Below, piece by piece: positions 1 through 7,383 of a stretch of 32,320 bases of DNA (positions are counted from its first letter, which is position 1; every line of letters begins with the position of its first letter). This DNA is from an uncultured Gimesia sp. (GTDB taxonomy: Bacteria; Planctomycetota; Planctomycetia; Planctomycetales; Planctomycetaceae), in assembly GCF_937910335.1 (NCBI RefSeq), contig NZ_CALEMX010000470.1, positions 1 to 32,320 on the forward strand. Reading direction: 5' to 3'. Under the pieces are notes generated by a model. The model saw nothing but the letters and a program-made list of their open reading frames with translations, ran no database searches and was not told where the DNA came from. Position numbers and translations under genes: made by a program.

Positions 1-2
1 GG

Positions 3-59
3 GTATGGCGCAAATTACGTGCCAAAGCGAGGGAAGTCATCTGGGAAATGCGGGAATAA
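3..59 (+). CDS. C-terminal end of an unidentified gene (partial)
   Basis: The frame starting at base 3 is open from the window edge and stops at TAA 57-59. It gives 18 residues rich in Arg, Lys, Glu and Trp (VWRKLRAKAREVIWEMRE), which resembles the amphipathic tail of a real protein. It is too short to assign to a family, and a chance open frame cannot be excluded. The next 224 bases have no gene I can support, and the next gene converges from the other strand. Confidence 0.35.
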   Translation, partial: VWRKLRAKAREVIWEMRE

Positions 60-283
60 ATATCGGCTATTTCAGGATATGCACACGATTCAGTCAGATG
101 AGATCTCACAATTTTTAGCGAGAAAAAGCAAAAACTTAATTTTGCCAACTTTCGAAATCGACGTGGACATCACCACTTACAATCATTAATGCCCTTGTAA
201 CCCGCACTACCGTACATTGTATAAATATGATGTGAGGACGTCGTTCAAGGCTTTTCGTTGTAATTTAATCGCAGGCAGTTGAG

Positions 284-655
284 TCATATCAAGGGAGTCT
301 CAACGATTTTCTTAAAATCAGCTAACTCCTCTGCAGTGACGGAAACATCGTTGGGCTGAAGCCATCTGATGGCTCCAATGACTTCAGCAAGGATCAAATC
401 CGGTTGAGTACGACCAAGTTGATCATGCGTAGAACGTGCATTAAACCGTTCTACGGCAGCTGCCAGTGAATTGGTATTTGGTGTCGTATCGGCTTGTTTT
501 CCATGCTTTAGTTTTTAAACCTCTGGTTTGAGCAGCTTGAACCGTGTTCTCAATTCCTGAAGTTCATCATTCGCGATAGATGACTCTTCTGCAGAAAGAC
601 GAAATACAAAACAGGTAAAAATTAAAGTCATGAATGAAGTGATAAGAGGTTTCAT
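284..655 (-). pseudogene. Small secreted protein gene interrupted by an in-frame TAA
   Basis: The start ATG (653-655) is preceded by AAGGA about 9 bases upstream. It opens a peptide with a classic signal sequence (MKPLITSFMTLIFTCFVFRLSAEE), followed by a short helical segment ending ...KLLKPEV. A TAA stop follows at 515-517. The same frame then stays open for another 76 codons to TGA at 284-286 and reads like genuine protein (for example AAAVERFNARSTHDQLGR and LADFKKIVETPLI), but it has no usable start codon of its own near the stop. I read this as one exported protein of about 122 residues broken by a nonsense codon. A sequencing error, recent pseudogenisation or readthrough could each explain it. 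I do not recognise the family. It lies downstream of the DUF58 gene on the same strand, with a 176-bp gap. Confidence 0.5.
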
Positions 656-831
656 ATTAGGAATTCCTTTTAAGAATGAAGAATAGAGCGACCCTTTGAT
701 TGGGATCTGATTGAACCTAGAGCTGGCGCGCATAGATTGCCCCTGATTACTTTATGGAAGAAGACGTTACTCGAACCAGAGAAGTGCCCGGATTTCTAAA
801 TCTCTTTGAGGAAATCGAAATCAGCAAAGAC

Positions 832-2142
832 TTACAGCAGTTGTCTTGCTTTAATCTCCAGGTAGCGACTGACAAGATTGACGGAGAGGTTTTCCGGGAG
901 AGTATCGAGTACCAGGAGGCCAGATTTTTGCAGGGCCGCTATTTGAGTCGTCTGTGTGGAAACAATATCGACGGCGGCAGCAATTTGGAATGCTTCGCGG
1001 TCGGTTTCCGGGATCGCATTCATACGATTCTGTAACGGGACATTTCTCAGGAAAGCCGACAAAACCAGATGAGGCCAACGCATGCGCTGCAGGGCGTCGC
1101 CCAGGTGACTTAGATGCACTTCATCAAGTGCATGTGTCAGCACCACAACCAGCGAACGTTTTCGATAACGTAGTTGGAGTTGTTCTGACATCATTTGATA
1201 ATCGAAGGCTTCATAAATGGGTTCCAGGTCATAGACCTGTCTGATCAGTTTCTGAATCGAACCGGCGCCTCGGATGGGTGGTACCCAGCGTTCGACTTTA
1301 TTGGAACAAGCCATCAGCGAAATCGTGTCTCCCTGTCTAAGAGCCACATAGCTTAATAAAATCGCGGCGTTTAAGGCACGATCAAAGTGAGTCACTCCCC
1401 CCTCTTCGTTGCACATGGATCGCCCGCAGTCGATCAGAAAAATGATGTTCTGATTCTTTTCGATGACATATTCTCGACTGATTAATTCCTGATGGCGCGA
1501 GGTCGCTTTCCAGTCAATACTGCGAAATTCATCACCCCTACGGTATTCTCGCAGGCGGTCGAATTCTGTGCCTCTGCCTCTTAATCGGGAAAGTTTGATT
1601 CCTGTTTCCGCCAATCGATTTCTACGTGCCAATAGCTCCACACCACGCACCGCTTTGATATCCGGGTAGATGCGGACTTCCTGATGAATGTCTTTCTCGT
1701 CATAAACCGTCCAGAGTTTGAGTTTGCTTTTCATCTGCAGAAAGACGCGTCGAAACCGGTTTTTCCCCCGATGATGTGGTTCTACATGATAAATACTGTA
1801 TTGATGCTTGTTCGGAAAGAGTTCGATATCAAAGGGCAGATTAGAATAATGACAGGGTAGTGGCGGCTCATCATGTACATGAATCGATAACGGAACCGTT
1901 CCACGATTGATAAACGAGAGTTTTACACTGTTGGGTGTACCTACACTGAGAACTTCATTGACATCCCTGTGAACTTCCACCGCTAACAGGGAAGGTGTTA
2001 CCGCCAGATCAACCAGGGATAACAGGAAGACTCCTAGACAGATTAAAACTCCTACTTGAGTCGCTTCCTGCCAGACAGTTCCCAAAGCAAAAGGAATCAT
2101 GGCCATTGCGAACAAGAATATTAACGGCAGGCGAGGCATCAT
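832..2142 (-). CDS. DUF58 family protein (MoxR partner)
   Basis: This is a 436-residue protein with two hydrophobic N-terminal segments (about 4-22 and 28-48), so it is probably anchored in the cytoplasmic membrane. The DUF58 signature lies at about 192-213 (GTEFDRLREYRRGDEFRSID). It is followed by a von Willebrand A-like strand with a MIDAS-type motif, LIDCGRSM, at 236-243. The position usually occupied by the second MIDAS serine is glycine. DUF58 proteins are typically encoded beside MoxR AAA+ ATPases and are thought to act with them as chaperone or assembly modules; the substrate is unknown. Its start overlaps the stop of the upstream moxR-type gene in an ATGA arrangement, implying translational coupling. 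A second Met directly follows the first, so the start is uncertain by one codon. Confidence 0.9.
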   Translation of the reverse strand: MMPRLPLIFLFAMAMIPFALGTVWQEATQVGVLICLGVFLLSLVDLAVTPSLLAVEVHRDVNEVLSVGTPNSVKLSFINRGTVPLSIHVHDEPPLPCHYSNLPFDIELFPNKHQYSIYHVEPHHRGKNRFRRVFLQMKSKLKLWTVYDEKDIHQEVRIYPDIKAVRGVELLARRNRLAETGIKLSRLRGRGTEFDRLREYRRGDEFRSIDWKATSRHQELISREYVIEKNQNIIFLIDCGRSMCNEEGGVTHFDRALNAAILLSYVALRQGDTISLMACSNKVERWVPPIRGAGSIQKLIRQVYDLEPIYEAFDYQMMSEQLQLRYRKRSLVVVLTHALDEVHLSHLGDALQRMRWPHLVLSAFLRNVPLQNRMNAIPETDREAFQIAAAVDIVSTQTTQIAALQKSGLLVLDTLPENLSVNLVSRYLEIKARQLL

Positions 2143-3098
2143 TGGCGAGGTGCCTCGACACTTTCCAGGATTTCCCGAATGACATCATCGACATTCATAC
2201 CTTCGATTTCCGCCTCGGGATGCAGTCGAATACGATGGCGTAGAACTGGTAATGCGAGTTCTTTGACATCATCGGGTACGACGAAATCCCGTCCCTGGCA
2301 GGCAGCCATCACGCGCGAGCCGATCAGTAGATTCACACTGGCGCGAGGACTTGCGCCGACTTCGATGGTGTGCCAACTGCGCGTACGAGAAACAATGGAT
2401 GTGATGTACTGAATGATTGAAGGTTCTATAATAATTTCTGTCGCACGTTTCTGAATGGCAAGAACTGTTTCGGTATTGAGAATGGCCGCCATGCCAAAAT
2501 TACTTAGATCACGGTTATCTTTACCAGCCGCGTACAAATTGAGAATCGCATTTTCCTGATCTTGTGTCGGATAGTCCACGATGAGTTTAAACATGAACCT
2601 GTCTAATTGCGCTTCCGGCAGCGGGTAGGTTCCTTCCTGCTCCAATGGATTCTGAGTGGCGATCGTCATGAAAGGACGATCCAGTGGATAGGTTTTGCCA
2701 TCTACAGAAACCTGTCGTTCCTGCATCGCTTCCAGAAGCGCGGACTGGGTTTTGGCAGGAGCGCGATTGACTTCATCAGCTAGTAACAGATTTGTAAATA
2801 ATGGCCCTTGATTAAATGTGAACGATTTCTCGTGCATGTCGTATACAGAGTGTCCTGTGATATCGGAAGGCATCAAATCGGGCGTGAACTGAATCCGTCG
2901 GAACTGGCTCGATAACACATGGCTGAGTGCATTGACCAGGAGCGTCTTTCCCAGCCCGGGTACACCCTCAATTAACACATTTCCTTCACAGAATAGCGCA
3001 ACCAAAACTCCTTCTACTAGATCTTCCTGACCCATGAGGACTTTCCCTACTTCGGTCAAGGAGCGTTGGTAGTAATCTTCGATTTGAGAAACATCCAT
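2139..3098 (-). CDS. MoxR-family AAA+ ATPase
   Basis: This is a 319-residue AAA+ ATPase of the MoxR branch, with Walker A GVPGLGKT at 45-52, a Walker B-like LLLADEVNRA segment, and the typical sensor stretch ATQNPLEQEGTYPLPEAQLD followed by an Arg-rich lid region. MoxR ATPases are regarded as chaperone-like factors that mature or activate partner complexes, usually with a neighbouring von Willebrand A/DUF58 protein, as here. I chose the ATG at 3096-3098. The frame can be extended 15 codons to a TTG at 3143, but the extension has no MoxR-like content. The gene overlaps the DUF58 gene by 4 bp. Upstream lie 243 bases containing only the terminator of the sigma-factor gene, so this pair is probably transcribed from its own promoter. 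Confidence 0.93.
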   Translation of the reverse strand: MDVSQIEDYYQRSLTEVGKVLMGQEDLVEGVLVALFCEGNVLIEGVPGLGKTLLVNALSHVLSSQFRRIQFTPDLMPSDITGHSVYDMHEKSFTFNQGPLFTNLLLADEVNRAPAKTQSALLEAMQERQVSVDGKTYPLDRPFMTIATQNPLEQEGTYPLPEAQLDRFMFKLIVDYPTQDQENAILNLYAAGKDNRDLSNFGMAAILNTETVLAIQKRATEIIIEPSIIQYITSIVSRTRSWHTIEVGASPRASVNLLIGSRVMAACQGRDFVVPDDVKELALPVLRHRIRLHPEAEIEGMNVDDVIREILESVEAPRQ

Positions 3099-3283
3099 GA
3101 ATGAACCGTAACCCTGACTGTCTATCTGGAGTAAGTAAATCAAAAACGATTTAAAATCGCCTGTTCGGAACTGTTGCTCCCTGAATCGTTTATTCTAAAT
3201 CCAACCCGGTTCCAATTTCGAGTATCTGAGTCAAGAACTGCAAGGTTTTTCCAAATTGTATGAATCTGGATTCGTCTTTGGCA

Positions 3284-3316
3284 TAAAAAAAGGCCTCCAT
3301 AAAAATGGAGGCCTTT
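3284..3316 (-). terminator. Rho-independent terminator of the sigma-factor gene
   Basis: A perfect 12-bp stem (3289-3300 pairing with 3305-3316, arm AAAGGCCTCCAT) encloses a 4-base loop. Read on the minus strand it is followed by a run of seven T (3284-3290). It starts 26 bases after the sigma-factor stop codon, as expected for an intrinsic terminator. The other side has only a short T run, so activity in the plus direction is less likely. Confidence 0.93.
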
Positions 3317-3341
3317 TGTGTTTGATGATAATGACTGTTTT

Positions 3342-4118
3342 TTAAGCAAATTCAGGGCGTCGTCGACCCAATTGTTCTTTGAGTCGGTTCACAATGCTGG
3401 AATGCATCTGGCTGACACGAGATTCTGATAAGCCTAAAGTGCTTCCAATCTCCTTCATTGTCAGTTCTTCGTAATAATAAAGAATGATAATCAAACGCTC
3501 GTTGCGGTTGAGACCTTTGGTAACCAGACGCATCAGATCCCGTTTTTGTATGCTTTTAGTGGGATCTTCCCCTTTAGCATCTTCGAGAATATCGACTTCG
3601 CGGACATCTTTGTAGCTGTCGGTTTCATACCATTTCTTATTTAAGCTTACTAGCCCGACGGCATTGGCTTCATTTTTGAGCTTATCAAACTCTTTGCGCG
3701 ACAATTGCATTTTACGTGCAATTTCTTCGTCGGCAGGGGGGCGACCGTGATCTGCTTCGACGGATTTTCTGGCTGCTTCCAACTTACTGGCTTTGCTCCG
3801 AACCAAGCGAGGCACCCAATCCATTGTACGCAGTTCGTCAAGCATTGCACCACGAATACGGGGAACACAATAAGTTTCGAACTTGACTCCGCGTTCCAGA
3901 TCAAATGCATTGATTGCATCCATTAATCCAAAGACACCAGCCGAGATCAAATCATTTAAATCCACACCTTCAGGTAATTTGGCCCATACTCTTTCAGCAT
4001 TATATCGAACCAGGGGAACATATTGTTCGATCAATCTGTTGCGCAACGCCTGATCAGATTGGTCCTGCTTGAAAACCTTCCAGACTTCTGCGATTTCTTC
4101 ACTGGCTTTGATGGCCAT
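3342..4118 (-). CDS. fliA: FliA/WhiG-type RNA polymerase sigma factor (sigma-28)
   Basis: This is a 258-residue group 3 sigma factor. Region 2 spans about 24-100 (VRYNAERVWAKLPEGVDL, then GLMDAINAFDLERGVKFETY and RIRGAMLDELR). A region 3 helix pair follows (DHGRPPADEEIARKM). A region 4 helix-turn-helix near the C-terminus reads LTMKEIGSTLGLSESRVSQ. The WVPRLVR segment after region 2 is characteristic of FliA/WhiG sigmas, which transcribe late flagellar genes and are held by the anti-sigma FlgM; no flgM is visible in this window. The start ATG has a strong ribosome site, GGAGG. Its place downstream of flhA-flhF-flhG supports a flagellar role over a sporulation (WhiG) role. It is followed by a strong terminator. 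Confidence 0.93.
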   Translation of the reverse strand: MAIKASEEIAEVWKVFKQDQSDQALRNRLIEQYVPLVRYNAERVWAKLPEGVDLNDLISAGVFGLMDAINAFDLERGVKFETYCVPRIRGAMLDELRTMDWVPRLVRSKASKLEAARKSVEADHGRPPADEEIARKMQLSRKEFDKLKNEANAVGLVSLNKKWYETDSYKDVREVDILEDAKGEDPTKSIQKRDLMRLVTKGLNRNERLIIILYYYEELTMKEIGSTLGLSESRVSQMHSSIVNRLKEQLGRRRPEFA

Positions 4119-4193
4119 TTATTCCTCCGTGATCAATATACGAGCATTTCAACTGGCTAAAATTGAAACGACTGACTGCTAAACTATTTATAT

Positions 4194-4415
4194 TTAGTCG
4201 AGATTATTTTTCCATTTTTCAAATATCGCCCGTTCTGATTCTTCAACCAGACGAGTCGCTATTTCTCCTAGCACAAGGCCGAGACCAAAAAATATGACCG
4301 CAGCTAAAAGTGCAGATTGAGTCGCACCGATGAAATCAGAATGAGAGAGAATCCCTCTGACTGATTCAGTCGCAAAAGCGATTAGCGATAAACGAAATGC
4401 ATAATGCAGGGCCAC
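4194..4415 (-). CDS. Small membrane protein in the flagellar cluster, unknown function
   Basis: The frame encodes 73 residues from a GTG start. It has one clear hydrophobic segment at about 32-51 (ALLAAVIFFGLGLVLGEIA) followed by a charged tail (RLVEESERAIFEKWKNNLD), consistent with one transmembrane helix and a cytoplasmic or periplasmic helix. The frame sits on the same strand between flhG and the sigma-28 gene, 75 bases upstream of the latter. That placement, and the protein-like composition, make it more than a chance frame. No family is recognised. The ribosome site is weak (GGGAAT-like), and no ATG start exists in frame, so expression is inferred only. Confidence 0.5.
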   Translation of the reverse strand: MALHYAFRLSLIAFATESVRGILSHSDFIGATQSALLAAVIFFGLGLVLGEIATRLVEESERAIFEKWKNNLD

Positions 4416-4644
4416 AGAATATTCCCGGATCGAGATTGAAAAACTTTCAAAATGAAATCCACTTCAGTTTGAAGAGACCTTCACGTCTCTATCTGTTTAT
4501 ATCGGCGTCCTGCTCCAGAATATTTAACCTTTCTCCTACAATTTAATTAACCGTTAAAATCTAACATTTTAATATTTCCTGTTTGCGTAAGGCGAACCTG
4601 ATGGAACAGTCTTAAATACAGCATTTCCAAAGGTTAAATTACGT

Positions 4645-4667
4645 CACGACAGACCAGTGTCTGCGTG
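4645..4667. other. Bulged hairpin in the flhG-downstream spacer
   Basis: CACG (4645-4648) and CAGAC (4650-4654) pair with GTCTG (4659-4663) and CGTG (4664-4667), leaving one bulged A at 4649 and a 4-base loop. That gives nine base pairs, five in one uninterrupted stretch. No T-run follows on either strand, so it is not a standard terminator. It could be an RNA-processing or regulatory structure. Confidence 0.45.
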
Positions 4668-4726
4668 CCAGTTTAAAATTAATTGTTAAGGGATGATAAA
4701 GTGACGTGATTCAGGCGTGGGAAAGA

Positions 4727-4777
<51 letters not shown>

Positions 4778-4800
4778 GATTTCTAACCTTTACCTTTATT

Positions 4801-5799
4801 TTACGCGGCTTCGCCGAGCAATCGCTTCCAAAGCCGCGGAAAGTAAGACTCTTGTTTGTTTTTCAGTTCTTTTGATTGTTTTAAATCAATCAGATGTTGG
4901 GCCAATTCAAAGATGGCTTCTGCTGCAGGTGATCCCGGGTGACTTAAAATAACGGGGTCCCGATCATAAATGGATTGCACAACATTGATATCATGAGGAA
5001 TCTGCCCGGCTTGAATTAAACCGGTATGTAAAAATAATTCTGTGGTTTTCTTAAGTTGTTGAAATACATTTTCACCCTGAGCCTTTGAGGTACATTGATT
5101 GACCAGGGTCTGTATTTCCAGTGATTGGATCGTCGACAAAGATTTGATCGTGGCATATGCGTCTGCAATTGCCGTTGGTTCCGGTGTGGTGACAATCAGG
5201 ACTTCGTCAGCTGATGTCACAAACTGTCTGATACTTCGATGAATGCCAGTTCCGTTATCGAGAATCAGAAAATCGTGAGTTGCCTCGAGTTCCTGCATTT
5301 GGCCGAGCACATCTTTTCGAACGGCTTCCGAACAGTCTGCCAGATCTGTTAAGCCACTGGCCCCCGTTACGACATTGATCCCCAATGGCCCTTGCAGTTG
5401 AATTTCTTTCAGAGAACGGGCACCGCTGACAACGTGAGAGAGATTCCAGTAACCATTTAGACGGCACAACAGGTCTATGTTTCCCAGAGCCAGATTCACA
5501 TCCATCAGACAAACGGATGCTCCCGTCTGCGCTAATGCTAATGCCAGATTCAATGAAATGACCGATTTCCCGACTCCCCCTTTTCCGCTGCAAAATGCAA
5601 TGGTACGACAGCGAGTTGTTTTGTCTTCCTGGTTGCCATCTGGCTCGAAGATCCCCGGCTGACGTTTTTCCATCATGCCACGTAGAACCTTCGCCTGATC
5701 ACCCCGCGATGGGAGTGCAACCGACGGATTCTCATTCAAACTGGCTGCGGATTCTGCTTCCGCCTGCTTTGCTAAATTTTCGTTGACAGCTGGAGCCAT
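4801..5799 (-). CDS. flhG: FlhG (YlxH/FleN/MinD-like) flagellar number ATPase
   Basis: This 332-residue member of the MinD/ParA group has the deviant Walker A SGKGGVGKS at 71-79, the A' motif DVNLALGNIDLL around 100, and a switch II region LILDNGTGI. The usual DTxxG aspartate-threonine pair reads DNGTG. The N-terminal DQAKVLR at 34-40 matches the conserved FlhG motif that stimulates FlhF GTPase activity. FlhG limits flagellar number and works with FlhF, which is encoded immediately upstream. I placed the start at ATG 5797-5799, which follows AGAAGG at good spacing. A GTG at 5847 would add 16 residues but has a poor ribosome site. MinD itself is less likely given the context and the DQAxxLR motif. 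Confidence 0.92.
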   Translation of the reverse strand: MAPAVNENLAKQAEAESAASLNENPSVALPSRGDQAKVLRGMMEKRQPGIFEPDGNQEDKTTRCRTIAFCSGKGGVGKSVISLNLALALAQTGASVCLMDVNLALGNIDLLCRLNGYWNLSHVVSGARSLKEIQLQGPLGINVVTGASGLTDLADCSEAVRKDVLGQMQELEATHDFLILDNGTGIHRSIRQFVTSADEVLIVTTPEPTAIADAYATIKSLSTIQSLEIQTLVNQCTSKAQGENVFQQLKKTTELFLHTGLIQAGQIPHDINVVQSIYDRDPVILSHPGSPAAEAIFELAQHLIDLKQSKELKNKQESYFPRLWKRLLGEAA

Positions 5800-5893
5800 C
5801 TGGCTAACCTTCTCTCTGATATTTATGTCGCTATATTTTTGATTCACTCATAGTCATCTTTTTTAAGATGACAGCGTCTCTACAAACGCTCGA

Positions 5894-7279
5894 TCATTGC
5901 AATCGATCTTCTCCCAGAATGAGACGTGACATGCGGGCTGCGTTTGCCGGTTCGATATCATCGGGTACATCCTGACCTGTTGTCAGATAACGAACGGGAA
6001 GTTTTACATTCTGGCTTAATGCCAGCAGACTCCCCATCACTGGTGCTTCATCCAGTTTGGTCAGAATCATCGAAGTTGGGTTGGCAACTTGAAATCGTCT
6101 GGCAATTGCTTCAAGGCTCTTTGCGCTGGATGTCATGCTCATTACCAGTGAAACTTCATCGATGGGCACTTCGCGGAACAAGCTTTCGAGTTCTTTTATT
6201 TTGAGATCATCGCTGGGGCTTCTGCCGGCGGTGTCTACCAGCACCAGGTCGAGCCCGACGAGTTCATCCAGAGCCTGTTGCATCTCTTTGGGATTACTGA
6301 CGACTTTCATAGGCAGGTCAATGATTTCCGCATAGGTGCGTAACTGTTCGACGGCGGCAATCCGATACGTGTCTACAGTGACCAGTCCCATTTTGATATT
6401 GTCGCGTAAGCGAAAATTTGCTGCGAGTTTTGCAATGGTTGTCGTTTTACCGACGCCCGTTGGTCCAACCAACGCCACTATTTTCCGTTGACCTGGAACA
6501 GGACTAATGGGGGGGGCACATTGTAATTGCGATTCAATTAACGCTGCCAGTAGCGCCTTACTGGCTGTTGTATCTTTTAATTGTTCGGGTGTGGAATTCG
6601 CTTTGAGTTTCGTGATTAACTGATGGGCAACACTTTCATCGACTTCCGCATCAATCAAATCGGTATAGATGTGGAACAACTCTGAAGGAACATCTGTAGA
6701 TCTCTGAGATCGAGTACGGCGTTCGAGCGATTCTAACATCTCTTGAATGGCGTTGAGTTTTTCCGCGAATTCTTCCGTGGGATCATAGGCTTTCTGTTCC
6801 GGTCTTGTCTTCTTCGGCCTTGTCTGTTCTGGCCTTGTCTGTTCCGGTCTGATCTGTCGCGGAACTGTTTCCAGGTCTCGTTGATCAAACCGACGCTGTA
6901 ATGGCCGCTGATCTGAAGGAGTAGACTGCCTGGGCTGAAATCGAGGTCCTGTCTGCTGTTGAACTGGCGTGGCACTCTGAGTGAATGTATTGGGTGGGGA
7001 GGTCGATTCTGCATGACTCTTTGCGGGTTGTAAATTTGAGGCCCGGTGTCGAATTGCGCCCGAGTGTGATTTTTTATTGATCGCTTCGGGAGTCCGTACA
7101 TTGATGCCAAGCCCGGCAGTAATTTCGAATTCATCTTGCGACTTTGACCAGGGTAACAGGCTTTTACGGCCAGGAATCTGTTTGGTCTGGAGGATAACGG
7201 CATCGCTGCCCATCTCCTCTCGAACGAGCGTCAGTGCTTCCTGCATGGATGTGGCTTTAAAAGTGCGAACATCTTCCAT
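5894..7279 (-). CDS. flhF: FlhF flagellar-placement SRP-type GTPase
   Basis: This is a 461-residue protein with FlhF architecture. It has an N-terminal B domain (about 1-65, beginning MEDVRTFKATSMQEALTLVR), a long Pro/Gln/Arg-rich linker (about 66-165), a helical N domain, and an SRP-type G domain with P-loop GPTGVGKTT at 272-280, DTYRIAAVEQL at 303-313, DTAGR at 349-353 and TKLDEA near 412. FlhF recruits early flagellar components to the assembly site and dimerises in its GTP form. The linker contains a repeated RPEQT unit encoded by a tandem DNA repeat. The start ATG has GAGGAAA about 8 bases upstream. It is followed by flhG and preceded by flhA on the same strand, which is the usual flagellar order. 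Confidence 0.95.
   Translation of the reverse strand: MEDVRTFKATSMQEALTLVREEMGSDAVILQTKQIPGRKSLLPWSKSQDEFEITAGLGINVRTPEAINKKSHSGAIRHRASNLQPAKSHAESTSPPNTFTQSATPVQQQTGPRFQPRQSTPSDQRPLQRRFDQRDLETVPRQIRPEQTRPEQTRPKKTRPEQKAYDPTEEFAEKLNAIQEMLESLERRTRSQRSTDVPSELFHIYTDLIDAEVDESVAHQLITKLKANSTPEQLKDTTASKALLAALIESQLQCAPPISPVPGQRKIVALVGPTGVGKTTTIAKLAANFRLRDNIKMGLVTVDTYRIAAVEQLRTYAEIIDLPMKVVSNPKEMQQALDELVGLDLVLVDTAGRSPSDDLKIKELESLFREVPIDEVSLVMSMTSSAKSLEAIARRFQVANPTSMILTKLDEAPVMGSLLALSQNVKLPVRYLTTGQDVPDDIEPANAARMSRLILGEDRLQ
6794..6853 (-). repeat. 15-bp tandem repeat (4 copies) inside flhF
   Basis: There are four imperfect 15-base units (6794-6808, 6809-6823, 6824-6838, 6839-6853). Read on the coding strand they give the peptide series RPEQT-RPEQT-RPKKT-RPEQ in the FlhF linker. 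The period is a multiple of three, so copy-number change keeps the reading frame. The repeat sits between the B and N domains, where length is likely to be tolerated. Confidence 0.85.
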
Positions 7280-7383
7280 GGTTTACGTTTCCTCTAATTA
7301 ACTATTTCGTATGGCTCGTTTAATTTTTATATTATTCAATTTCTACTTTTTATAGCAGAACTTTGTTTCTCTTCCGGTATCAC

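Noticed and set aside
220-236. TATAAAT-type box on the plus strand that could be a promoter
   Set aside because: No plus-strand gene follows it and the upstream hexamer spacing is poor.
3140-3349. 69-codon minus-strand frame between the moxR-type gene and the sigma gene
   Set aside because: It runs straight through the strong terminator hairpin and has no protein-like features.
4656-4670. TGGCACG on the minus strand, resembling the -24 half of a sigma-54 promoter upstream of the 73-codon ORF and sigma gene
   Set aside because: The -12 half is missing: at the required spacing the sequence is CACT rather than TTGC, and the bases belong to the bulged hairpin instead.
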